Below the pieces are notes generated by a model that saw only the letters and a program-made list of their open reading frames with translations, made no database searches and was not told the DNA's origin. From Pseudomonas gessardii (GTDB lineage: Bacteria; Pseudomonadota; Gammaproteobacteria; Pseudomonadales; Pseudomonadaceae): a stretch of 64,000 bases of DNA. The position numbers were made by a program, and so were the translations under genes. The stretch covers positions 1-64,000 of the forward strand of contig NZ_MNPU01000029.1 of NCBI RefSeq assembly GCF_001983165.1, in the 5' to 3' direction. Shown here in pieces: positions 25,732 to 33,163 of this stretch (position 1 is the stretch's first letter; every line of letters starts with the position of its first letter).

Positions 25732-26202
25732 ATGACGATATCGGTTTCCCAGCCCCCCATCACAGCGCAAATCCCCTCCGGCTCCGCAACGGCAGAAGCC
25801 CAGGCCTCAACGAAACCCGGCCTGAGTGCGCCCCCGGAAAAATCTACCCGGCCTGCCGGCGATCATCGCAGCGCCGAACAAATCTTCAAGGACACGCCGA
25901 TCCTCAAGGACATCCTCAAACAAGACGGTCCTTTCGCAAGCAACTTCATCAATCAGCTCAAGCAACATACCGGCGATTGGGGTGCAGCCAACCACAATTT
26001 CGATTCACGCGCCGATGCCGCCTATAACCTGGCGCAAGTGGCAACCTATATTGATAGCCGCGAAAACCTGAAGCGTCAGGGCCCAACCCAGCAAAACGAT
26101 CGGCACATACAGGGCTTCGGTTCATTTGGCAGTGTTTCAGGCGGCTCGGAAGCACAGTTGTTCAAGGCATTCAGCGAAAAAGGCTACAGCGCACTGCGAT
26201 AA
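25732..26202 (+). CDS. Candidate type III effector, single-domain paralog
   Basis: A 156-residue soluble protein. Residues 1-38 are rich in Ser, Pro, Ala and Gln, with Ile at position 3, no acidic residue in the first 12 and 8 Ser in the first 50. That composition is what plant-associated Pseudomonas type III substrates show. Residues 39-156 form one copy of the domain seen twice in the preceding gene: RPAGDHRSAEQI, HTGDW (80-83), RADAAYNLA (93 onward) and FSEKGYSAL. A perfect hrp box precedes it. The domain has no function I can name, and no chaperone gene is adjacent. Confidence 0.72.
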   Translation: MTISVSQPPITAQIPSGSATAEAQASTKPGLSAPPEKSTRPAGDHRSAEQIFKDTPILKDILKQDGPFASNFINQLKQHTGDWGAANHNFDSRADAAYNLAQVATYIDSRENLKRQGPTQQNDRHIQGFGSFGSVSGGSEAQLFKAFSEKGYSALR

Positions 26203-26211
26203 TTTCAGCCT

Positions 26212-27126
26212 CTAGCCCCTCAAAGCGTGCCAGACCTTGCTCGCCACCGACACCAACGCCAGCACCACCGCGCCGGCGATGATCCCCGCGATGGCATTGA
26301 GCAAGGTCGGCATCAACCAACTGATACCACCGATGCTCTGGCTCACGCTTTCAATCCAGCGCGACACTGCAGGCACGCCGTGGGTCAGGATGCCGCCACC
26401 GACCATAAACATCGCTGCCGTGCCGATCACCGACAGGCTTTTCATCATGTACGGCGCGGCGCGCAGTAGCCCGTTACCAATATCCCGTACCCACTGGCCG
26501 GGCTTTTGCGCCATCCACAGCCCCAGGTCGTCGAGCTTGACGATGCCAGCCACCAAACCGTACACGCCAATGGTCATGACCAGAGCAATGCCCGACAGCA
26601 CGATCACTTGCTGCATCAACGGCGCATCGGCCACGGTGCCCAGGGTGATGGCGATGATTTCGGCCGAGAGGATAAAGTCAGTGCGGATCGCGCCCTTGAT
26701 CTTGCCTTTTTCAAAGGCCACCAGGTCCATTGCCGGATCGGCCACGGCCTTGACCAACTGAGCATGCTCGGCCTGAGCTTCGGCCTGGCTGTGCAGGAAT
26801 TTATGGGCGAGCTTTTCAAAACCCTCGAAACACAGGTAGGCGCCCCCCAGCATCAACAACGGCGTGACGGCCCATGGCGCAAAGGCGCTGATCAGTAGCG
26901 CCGCGGGCACCAGGATCAGTTTGTTGATAAACGAGCCCTTGGCCACGGCCCATACCACCGGGATTTCCCGCTCGGCGCGCACACCAGAGACTTGCTGCGC
27001 ATTCAGCGCAAGATCGTCACCCAACACCCCGGCGGTTTTCTTGGCGGCCATTTTTGTCATCAGGGCTACATCGTCGAGAACGGCGGCGATGTCATCGATC
27101 AGTACCAACAAGCTGCTTCCTGCCAT
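26212..27126 (-). CDS. DUF808 family inner-membrane protein (YedI-like)
   Basis: A 304-residue membrane protein of the DUF808 family, with the typical N-terminus (SSLLVLIDDIAAVLDDVALM), KMAAKKTAGVLGDDLALNA and about six to seven hydrophobic segments. Function is not established. It is divergent from a TetR-type regulator 137 bases away, which may control it. Downstream it converges with the hrp-box genes. Confidence 0.88.
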   Translation of the reverse strand: MAGSSLLVLIDDIAAVLDDVALMTKMAAKKTAGVLGDDLALNAQQVSGVRAEREIPVVWAVAKGSFINKLILVPAALLISAFAPWAVTPLLMLGGAYLCFEGFEKLAHKFLHSQAEAQAEHAQLVKAVADPAMDLVAFEKGKIKGAIRTDFILSAEIIAITLGTVADAPLMQQVIVLSGIALVMTIGVYGLVAGIVKLDDLGLWMAQKPGQWVRDIGNGLLRAAPYMMKSLSVIGTAAMFMVGGGILTHGVPAVSRWIESVSQSIGGISWLMPTLLNAIAGIIAGAVVLALVSVASKVWHALRG

Positions 27127-27263
27127 AAGCCGGATGTCCTTAGTGATGTGAGATTTTTCGCAGCATAGCGTGGTACAAAGCGTCGCGGGCAGATTCTTGA
27201 GACGCGCGGATCGCCGGTGCTACCATGCGCAACCGCCTGTCCTGGCAAGGAATCATCTGGTCT

Positions 27264-27869
27264 ATGAGCACCATTCGCGAGCGCAACAAAGAACTGATCC
27301 TGCGGGCTGCCAGCGAGGAGTTTGCCGACAAGGGCTTCGCCGCGACCAAAACCAGCGACATCGCCGCCAAGGCCGGGCTGCCCAAGCCCAACGTCTATTA
27401 CTACTTCAAATCCAAGGACAACCTCTACCGCGAGGTGCTCGAAAGCATCATCGAGCCGATCCTGGCCGCCTCCACCCCCTTCAACCCGGACGGCGACCCC
27501 AAGCAGGTACTGAGCAGCTATATCCGCTCGAAAATCAGCATCTCCCGCGACCTGCCCTTTGCCTCCAAAGTATTCGCCAGCGAAATCATGCACGGCGCGC
27601 CGCACCTGAGCCCCGAGCAGGTGCAGCAACTCAATGCCCAGGCCAAGCACAACATTGATTGCATCCAGAGCTGGGTCGATCGCGGCCTGATCGCCGCCAT
27701 CGACCCCAACCACCTGATGTTCAGCATCTGGGCGGCGACCCAGACCTACGCCGACTTCGACTGGCAGATCTCGGCCGTGACCGGCAAGGCCAAGCTGGAT
27801 GAGGCCGACTATGAAGCAGCGGCGCAGACGATTATTCGGTTGGTGCTCAAGGGGTGTGAGCCGGACTGA
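27264..27869 (+). CDS. TetR family regulator, RutR/YcdC-like
   Basis: A 201-residue regulator. The N-terminal helix-turn-helix spans residues 8-55 (GFAATKTSDIAAKAGLPKPN, VYYYFKSKDNLY) and the C-terminal ligand domain resembles the YcdC/RutR group (FASEIMHGAPHL, FSIWAATQTYADFDWQI). RutR-type proteins sense pyrimidines or related small molecules; the ligand here is unknown. The start MSTIRERNKE fits the family. It is divergent from the DUF808 gene and followed by a REP pair. Confidence 0.85.
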   Translation: MSTIRERNKELILRAASEEFADKGFAATKTSDIAAKAGLPKPNVYYYFKSKDNLYREVLESIIEPILAASTPFNPDGDPKQVLSSYIRSKISISRDLPFASKVFASEIMHGAPHLSPEQVQQLNAQAKHNIDCIQSWVDRGLIAAIDPNHLMFSIWAATQTYADFDWQISAVTGKAKLDEADYEAAAQTIIRLVLKGCEPD

Positions 27870-27885
27870 TGGACCGTGGTGTGGC

Positions 27886-27982
27886 TATCGCAGGCAAGCC
27901 AGCTCCCACATTTGGATCTGTGCCAGACACAGATTGTATGAACACTGCAAAACCACTGTGGGAGCGGGCTTGCTCGCGATAG
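27886..27982. repeat. REP pair flanking the RAYT gene (left)
   Basis: CTATCGCAGGCAAGCCAGCTCCCACA and TGTGGGAGCGGGCTTGCTCGCGATAG in outward orientation, about 95 bases before the RAYT start codon. Confidence 0.88.
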
Positions 27983-28076
27983 CGCCCTCCCAGACACATC
28001 CTGCCAAAAGCCAGGCCCTCAATGCCTGCTTCCCAGATCTAGCCTCTCAGAACACCACTTGAAGAGAGGCCAAGGA

Positions 28077-28535
28077 ATGCCTGATCTCCCTGCTTCACAC
28101 CGCCTGCGCATTGGCCGTTTCAGCGAAACCAACCACATCTACCTGATCACCACCAACACCCACGAACGTGTGCCGATCTTCAGTGACTTCTACCTGGGCC
28201 GCCTGGTGGTCTGGCAGTTCAGGCTCGCCCACTATCAAGGGCTGGCGCACTCTCTGGCCTGGGTGGTGATGCCCGACCATTTCCACTGGTTGATCCAACT
28301 GCAAAAAGGTTCGCTGGGCGACTTGATGTGCCAGGTCAAATCCAAAAGCACTCGATCGGTCAATGGCGCCACTGGCCGCAAGGGAAGGCTTTGGCAAACC
28401 AGCTTTCATGATCGCACGCTGCGCAAGGAAGATGATCTGGTGAAGACGGCCAGGTATGTGGTGGCCAATCCGTTGAGGGCGGGGTTGGTGGAGAGGATTG
28501 GCGACTATCCGTTGTGGGATGCGATTTGGGTATAG
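28077..28535 (+). CDS. REP-associated tyrosine transposase (RAYT)
   Basis: A 152-residue Y1 (IS200/IS605-like) transposase. The metal-binding HUH motif lies in MPDHFHWLIQLQKGS, and the catalytic Tyr is probably the one in KTARYVVANPLRAGLV, which is the RAYT C-terminal signature. The ATG at 28077 follows GAGAGG at 8 bases; an in-frame TTG 18 bases earlier is not needed. The gene sits between two REP pairs, the standard arrangement for the enzyme thought to spread REPINs. It is a domesticated single-copy gene, not a mobile IS. Confidence 0.93.
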   Translation: MPDLPASHRLRIGRFSETNHIYLITTNTHERVPIFSDFYLGRLVVWQFRLAHYQGLAHSLAWVVMPDHFHWLIQLQKGSLGDLMCQVKSKSTRSVNGATGRKGRLWQTSFHDRTLRKEDDLVKTARYVVANPLRAGLVERIGDYPLWDAIWV

Positions 28536-28550
28536 GTTTAGGACCGAGGC

Positions 28551-28626
28551 GCCCCTATCGCGAGCAAGCCCGCTCCCACATTTTGACCGCGTTCACAGGT
28601 CAAAAGCGGCTTGCTCGCGATGGGGC
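28551..28626. repeat. REP pair flanking the RAYT gene (right)
   Basis: GCCCCTATCGCGAGCAAGCC and its near-perfect inverse GGCTTGCTCGCGATGGGGC enclose CGCTCCCACATTTTGACC. The right-hand unit lacks the GTGGGAGC end. Confidence 0.85.
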
Positions 28627-28645
28627 CATGACAGTCACTACCACC

Positions 28646-29086
28646 TCAAGCAGACACCCCCGCATCCGCCAACAACCCCACCCCCTCAATCGCCGTAATC
28701 GCACACTGCTCATCAATATCCGACGTATCCCCACTGATCCCGATCGCCCCCAGCACCAACCCCGCCGGGTCCCGAATCAGCACCCCACCCGGCGCCGGTA
28801 CCACGCCGCCCTGCCCCAGGCTGTTGAGCGCGGCGATAAATGCCGGGCGTTGCTGGGCATCCAGCGCCAGCAAGCGCGAGCCCTTGCCCAGGGCTATCGC
28901 ACCCCAGGCCTTGCCGATGGCAATTTGCGGGCGCAGCAGGCTGGCGCCGTCTTCCCGTTGCAGGGTGATCAGGTGCCCGCCGCTGTCGAGCACCGCGATA
29001 GTCAGCGGTGCAGCGGCAATGGTGCGGCCTGCGGTGATGGCCTGGCTGACCAGGTTGACTGCGACTTTCAAGGTGAGAGCGCTCAT
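28646..29086 (-). CDS. GlcG/HbpS family protein (DUF336)
   Basis: A 146-residue protein of the GlcG/HbpS (DUF336) family, starting MSALTLKVAVNLVSQAI. It has the family blocks AVLDSGGHLITLQREDGA and GGVLIRDPAGLVLGAIGISG. Members occur in glycolate/glyoxylate and PduO-type loci; some bind haem or cobalamin-like ligands. It is divergent from gcl, with two identical TTGTATACAA palindromes in the shared control region, so it is probably coregulated with glyoxylate metabolism. The exact role is unknown. Confidence 0.85.
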   Translation of the reverse strand: MSALTLKVAVNLVSQAITAGRTIAAAPLTIAVLDSGGHLITLQREDGASLLRPQIAIGKAWGAIALGKGSRLLALDAQQRPAFIAALNSLGQGGVVPAPGGVLIRDPAGLVLGAIGISGDTSDIDEQCAITAIEGVGLLADAGVSA

Positions 29087-29178
29087 GGGTGCCGTCCTTA
29101 TCTTGTTATTGAGAAAGCCTTGGGGCTCTGCTTGAGCAGAAGCCGGATGCAACAAATAGAACACAATAGATTTATTTT

Positions 29179-29188
29179 TTGTATACAA
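29179..29188. promoter_or_regulatory. TTGTATACAA palindrome 1 (probable operator)
   Basis: A perfect 10-base palindrome 93 bases before the GlcG-like gene. The T-N-G-T..A-C-N-A form is common for GntR/FadR-type regulators; no such regulator lies in this window. Confidence 0.6.
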
Positions 29189-29317
29189 TATTTCTTAATA
29201 TTTGCACCATACGTCGAAATATTCCTGCTAAAAAGCCTTCCGACGAATGCACAGGCGTAAGAAGAAAATGGATTGACCTGCGCAGCTCGCCGTGAATACA
29301 CTTTGAAGCAACACCAC

Positions 29318-29327
29318 TTGTATACAA
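29318..29327. promoter_or_regulatory. TTGTATACAA palindrome 2 (probable operator)
   Basis: Identical to the palindrome at 29179-29188; 27 bases before the gcl start codon. Confidence 0.6.
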
Positions 29328-29354
29328 TTACAAAACGCAAGAGGCACCAAAACC

Positions 29355-31130
29355 ATGAGCAAAATGAGAGCAATCGAAGCCGCCGTTCTGGTGATGCGCC
29401 GTGAGGGTGTAGACACCGCCTTCGGTATCCCGGGCGCCGCGATCAACCCGTTGTATTCGGCCCTGCAAAAGGTCGGTGGCATCGATCACGTCCTCGCTCG
29501 CCACGTGGAAGGCGCTTCGCACATGGCCGAGGGGTATACCCGCACCAAGGCCGGCAATATCGGCGTGTGCATCGGCACTTCGGGCCCGGCGGGCACCGAT
29601 ATGGTCACCGGGTTGTACAGCGCCTCGGCCGACTCGATCCCGATCCTGTGCATCACCGGGCAAGCACCCCGCGCCCGGATGCACAAGGAAGACTTCCAGG
29701 CCGTGGACATCACCAGCATCGTCAAGCCGGTGACCAAATGGGCAACCACCGTGCTGGAGCCTGGCCAGGTGCCGTATGCGTTCCAGAAAGCCTTCTATGA
29801 AATGCGCTCCGGCCGCCCCGGCCCAGTGCTGATCGACTTGCCATTCGACGTGCAGATGGCCGAGATCGAGTTCGACATCGACGCCTACCAGCCACTGCCA
29901 TTGGCCAAGCCCCTGGCCACGCGCATCCAGGTCGAGAAAGCCCTGGCCATGCTCGATCAGGCCGAGCGCCCGTTGCTGGTCAGCGGTGGTGGCGTGATCA
30001 ATGCCGACGCCAGCGAACTGCTGGTGGAATTCGCCGAACTAACCGGGATCCCGGTGATCCCGACCCTGATGGGCTGGGGCACCATCCCCGACGATCACCC
30101 GCTGATGGTGGGCATGGTCGGCCTGCAAACCTCGCACCGTTACGGCAACGCTACGATGCTCAAGTCGGACGTGGTGCTGGGCATCGGCAACCGCTGGGCC
30201 AACCGCCATACTGGTTCGGTAGAGGTGTACACCGAGGGGCGCACGTTCATTCACGTTGACATCGAGCCGACACAGATCGGTCGCGTGTTTACCCCGGACC
30301 TGGGCATCGTGTCCGACGCCGGCGCGGCGCTGACGATGTTTATCGAAGTGGCCCGCGAGTGGAAAGCCGCCGGCAAGCTCAAGGACCGCAGCGCCTGGCT
30401 GCATGATTGCCAACAGCGCAAAGCCACCCTGCACCGCAAGACTCACTTCGACAACGTACCGGTCAAGCCGCAACGGGTGTACGAAGAGATGAACCAGGTG
30501 TTCGGCAAAGACACCTGCTACGTCAGCACCATCGGCCTGTCGCAGATTGCCGGCGCGCAGTTCCTGCACGTCTACAAGCCACGCCACTGGATCAACTGCG
30601 GCCAGGCCGGCCCGTTGGGCTGGACCATCCCCGCGGCGCTGGGCGTGGTCAAGGCCGACCCAAGCCGCAAGGTGGTGGCGCTGTCCGGCGACTATGATTT
30701 CCAGTTCATGATCGAAGAGCTGGCCGTGGGCGCGCAGTTCAAGCTGCCGTATATCCACGTGGTGGTGAACAACTCCTACCTGGGGCTGATCCGCCAGGCC
30801 CAGCGCGGGTTTGATATGGACTACTGTGTGCAGTTGTCTTTCGACAACCTCAACGCCCCGGAACTCAACGGTTATGGCGTCGACCACGTCGCCGTCGCCG
30901 AAGGCCTGGGGTGCAAGGCCCTGCGGGTGTTCGAGCCGGGCCAGATCCAGCCGGCGCTGCGCAAGGCCCAGGCAATGATCGAAGAATTCAAGGTGCCGGT
31001 GATTGTCGAGATTATTCTGGAGCGCGTGACCAATATTTCCATGGGCACCGAGATCAACGCCGTCAACGAATTTGAAGATCTGGCACTGGTGGGCAACGAC
31101 GCACCGACTGCCATTTCATTGCTCGATTAA
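29355..31130 (+). CDS. gcl: Glyoxylate carboligase (tartronate-semialdehyde synthase)
   Basis: A 591-residue thiamine-diphosphate enzyme that joins two glyoxylate into tartronate semialdehyde plus CO2. The N-terminus (MSKMRAIEAAVLVMRREGVD, GIPGAAINPLYSAL, LARHVEGASHMAEGYTR) is diagnostic for Gcl, and the C-terminal cofactor domain has LSGDYDFQFMIEELA and NNSYLGLIRQAQRG. It is the first gene of gcl-hyi-glxR-ttuD-pyk. Control by the TTGTATACAA palindromes is likely. Confidence 0.97.
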   Translation: MSKMRAIEAAVLVMRREGVDTAFGIPGAAINPLYSALQKVGGIDHVLARHVEGASHMAEGYTRTKAGNIGVCIGTSGPAGTDMVTGLYSASADSIPILCITGQAPRARMHKEDFQAVDITSIVKPVTKWATTVLEPGQVPYAFQKAFYEMRSGRPGPVLIDLPFDVQMAEIEFDIDAYQPLPLAKPLATRIQVEKALAMLDQAERPLLVSGGGVINADASELLVEFAELTGIPVIPTLMGWGTIPDDHPLMVGMVGLQTSHRYGNATMLKSDVVLGIGNRWANRHTGSVEVYTEGRTFIHVDIEPTQIGRVFTPDLGIVSDAGAALTMFIEVAREWKAAGKLKDRSAWLHDCQQRKATLHRKTHFDNVPVKPQRVYEEMNQVFGKDTCYVSTIGLSQIAGAQFLHVYKPRHWINCGQAGPLGWTIPAALGVVKADPSRKVVALSGDYDFQFMIEELAVGAQFKLPYIHVVVNNSYLGLIRQAQRGFDMDYCVQLSFDNLNAPELNGYGVDHVAVAEGLGCKALRVFEPGQIQPALRKAQAMIEEFKVPVIVEIILERVTNISMGTEINAVNEFEDLALVGNDAPTAISLLD

Positions 31131-31141
31131 GGAGAACCCCC

Positions 31142-31924
31142 ATGCCGCGTTTTGCCGCCAACCTGTCCATGCTGTTTACCGAACAGGACTTTCTCGCCCG
31201 CTTCAAGGCCGCCGCCGATGCCGGTTTCAGTGGGGTGGAATACCTGTTTCCCTACGAGTTCAGCTCCGCCGAAATCAAGGCGCAACTCGACGCCCACGGC
31301 TTGACCCAAGTGCTGTTCAACCTGCCGGCCGGTGACTGGGCCAGCGGCGAGCGCGGCCTGGCCTGCCACCCGGACCGGGTCGAGGAGTTCCGCGCCGGGG
31401 TCAACCTGGCCATTGCCTACGCCCAGGTGCTGGGCAATACCCAGGTCAACTGCCTGGCCGGGATTCGCCCGGCCGGCGTGGATGACGCCACCCTGGAAAA
31501 AACCTTCGTCGCCAACCTCAAGTACGCGGCCGACAAGCTGCAGGCGGTGGGCATCAAGCTGGTGATGGAAGCGATCAACACCCGTGACATTCCCGGCTTC
31601 TACCTGAACAACACGGCGCAGGCCCTGGCGATTCGCGAACAGGTGGGCAGCGCCAACCTGTTCCTGCAATACGACATCTACCACATGCAAATCATGGAAG
31701 GCGACCTGGCGCGCACCATGGCCACGCACCTGGAGCAAATCAACCATATCCAGCTGGCGGACAACCCTGGGCGCAACGAGCCGGGCACCGGTGAGATCAA
31801 CTACCGGTTCCTGTTCGAGCATCTGGATCGTATTGGCTACCAGGGGTGGGTCGGCTGTGAGTACAAGCCATTGACCACGACCGAGGCCGGCCTGGGTTGG
31901 CTCAAGACCCATAACGCGATCTAA
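31142..31924 (+). CDS. hyi: Hydroxypyruvate isomerase
   Basis: A 260-residue TIM-barrel isomerase that interconverts hydroxypyruvate and tartronate semialdehyde. The MPRFAANLSMLFTEQDFLAR start, the QYDIYHMQIMEGDL metal-site block and HIQLADNPGRNEPGTGEINY are typical of Hyi. It has an ideal AAGGAGA ribosome site and follows gcl by 11 bases. A REP pair lies between it and glxR. Confidence 0.96.
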   Translation: MPRFAANLSMLFTEQDFLARFKAAADAGFSGVEYLFPYEFSSAEIKAQLDAHGLTQVLFNLPAGDWASGERGLACHPDRVEEFRAGVNLAIAYAQVLGNTQVNCLAGIRPAGVDDATLEKTFVANLKYAADKLQAVGIKLVMEAINTRDIPGFYLNNTAQALAIREQVGSANLFLQYDIYHMQIMEGDLARTMATHLEQINHIQLADNPGRNEPGTGEINYRFLFEHLDRIGYQGWVGCEYKPLTTTEAGLGWLKTHNAI

Positions 31925-31943
31925 GCCACACCACACAACCCCA

Positions 31944-32030
31944 TGTGGGAGCGGGCTTGCTCGCGATGGTCTGACATTCAACATTTATGTCGGCTGACAC
32001 ACCGCTATCGCGAGCAAGCCCGCTCCCACA
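31944..32030. repeat. REP pair between hyi and glxR
   Basis: TGTGGGAGCGGGCTTGCTCGCGATGG and its inverse. It sits inside an operon, where it could modulate mRNA stability or polarity. Confidence 0.9.
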
Positions 32031-32075
32031 TTTAGATCTCCTGTGTCTGGCAAACCGCGCCAGACCTGCACAACG

Positions 32076-32083
32076 AATAAAAA
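32076..32083 (+). promoter_or_regulatory. Possible Hfq/Crc motif before glxR
   Basis: AATAAAAA fits AANAANAA and directly abuts the GAGGA ribosome binding site of glxR. Confidence 0.4.
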
Positions 32084-32095
32084 GAGGATTTCTCC

Positions 32096-32986
32096 ATGGC
32101 TAAAATCGGCTTTATCGGCACCGGCATCATGGGCCAACCCATGGCCGCCAACCTGCAGAAAGCAGGCCACCAACTGTTCCTCTCCGAGCACCATGGCAAG
32201 GCGCCCGCCGAGCTGGTCGCCGCCGGTGCCGTGGCCCTGGCCAACCCGCAGCAAGTGGCTCAGGAAGCGGAGTTCATTATCGTCATGGTGCCCGACACCC
32301 CCCAGGTCGATGACGTGCTGTTCCGCGCCGACGGTGTGGCTGCCGGCCTGTCGCCGAACAAAGTGGTGATCGACATGAGTTCGATCTCGCCCACCGCCAC
32401 CAAGGCCTTTGCCGCCAAGATCAACGCCACCGGCGCGCAGTACCTCGACGCCCCGGTATCGGGCGGTGAAGTCGGCGCCAAGGCCGGGACCCTGAGCATT
32501 ATGGTCGGTGGCCAGCCGCAGACCTTCGAGCGCGCGTTGGCGCTGTTCCAGAGCCTGGGCAAGAACATCACCCTGGTGGGTGGCAATGGCGATGGCCAGA
32601 CCGCCAAGGTGGCGAACCAGATCATCGTCGCCCTGAACATCCAGGCGGTGGCCGAGGCGCTGCTGTTCGCCGCGAAAAACGGCGCCGATCCGGCCAAGGT
32701 CCGCGAAGCGCTGATGGGTGGCTTTGCTTCGTCGAAAATCCTCGAAGTGCATGGCGAGCGGATGATCAAGGGCACCTTCGACCCGGGTTTCCGCATCAAC
32801 CTGCACCAGAAGGATCTGAACCTGGCCCTGGCCGGCGCCAAGGAACTGGGGATCAACCTGCCCAACACCGCCGGGACCCAGCAAGTGTTCAGCACCTGCA
32901 CCGCGCTGGGTGGTGGCAACTGGGACCATTCAGGCCTGATCAAGGGGCTGGAGCATATGGCGAATTTCTCGATTCGCGATAAGTAA
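32096..32986 (+). CDS. glxR: Tartronate semialdehyde reductase (2-hydroxy-3-oxopropionate reductase)
   Basis: A 296-residue NAD(P)-dependent beta-hydroxyacid dehydrogenase that reduces tartronate semialdehyde to glycerate. Visible are the Rossmann motif GFIGTGIMGQPMAANL at the N-terminus, the substrate loop DAPVSGGEVGAKAGTLS and the catalytic Lys in GQTAKVANQ. It is the third gene of the glyoxylate operon, separated from hyi and ttuD by REP pairs. Confidence 0.95.
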   Translation: MAKIGFIGTGIMGQPMAANLQKAGHQLFLSEHHGKAPAELVAAGAVALANPQQVAQEAEFIIVMVPDTPQVDDVLFRADGVAAGLSPNKVVIDMSSISPTATKAFAAKINATGAQYLDAPVSGGEVGAKAGTLSIMVGGQPQTFERALALFQSLGKNITLVGGNGDGQTAKVANQIIVALNIQAVAEALLFAAKNGADPAKVREALMGGFASSKILEVHGERMIKGTFDPGFRINLHQKDLNLALAGAKELGINLPNTAGTQQVFSTCTALGGGNWDHSGLIKGLEHMANFSIRDK

Positions 32987-33019
32987 GCCACACCTGTCCC
33001 ACGTTGAAATGCAGTCAAC

Positions 33020-33109
33020 TGTGGGAGCGGGCTTGCTCGCGATAGCGGTCTATCAGTAACAGATGTATTGCCTGACACACCGCTATCGCGAGCAAGCCCC
33101 GCTCCCACA
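33020..33109. repeat. REP pair between glxR and ttuD
   Basis: TGTGGGAGCGGGCTTGCTCGCGATAGCGG and its inverse; the right unit carries one extra C (AAGCCCCGCTCC). Confidence 0.9.
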
Positions 33110-33137
33110 TGGGTTCCTCATTCCAAGTCTCACATCC

Positions 33138-33145
33138 AATAACAA
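33138..33145 (+). promoter_or_regulatory. Possible Hfq/Crc motif before ttuD
   Basis: AATAACAA fits AANAANAA and lies 18 bases before the ttuD ATG, just upstream of the GGGAG ribosome site. Confidence 0.4.
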
Positions 33146-33163
33146 GAACCCGGGAGCCCGCTT

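Larger units (their letters stand above)
29087..29354. promoter_or_regulatory. Divergent control region, GlcG-like gene / gcl
   Basis: 268 bp, A/T-rich, without a gene. It contains two identical palindromes (29179-29188 and 29318-29327), one near each start. The second is only 27 bases before the gcl ATG, where a bound repressor would block transcription or initiation. Confidence 0.65.

Noticed and set aside
25578..26027. 149-codon frame overlapping the second hrp-box gene
   Set aside because: It is in another frame, contains the hrp box itself and lacks the conserved domain; the 25732 frame is the real gene.
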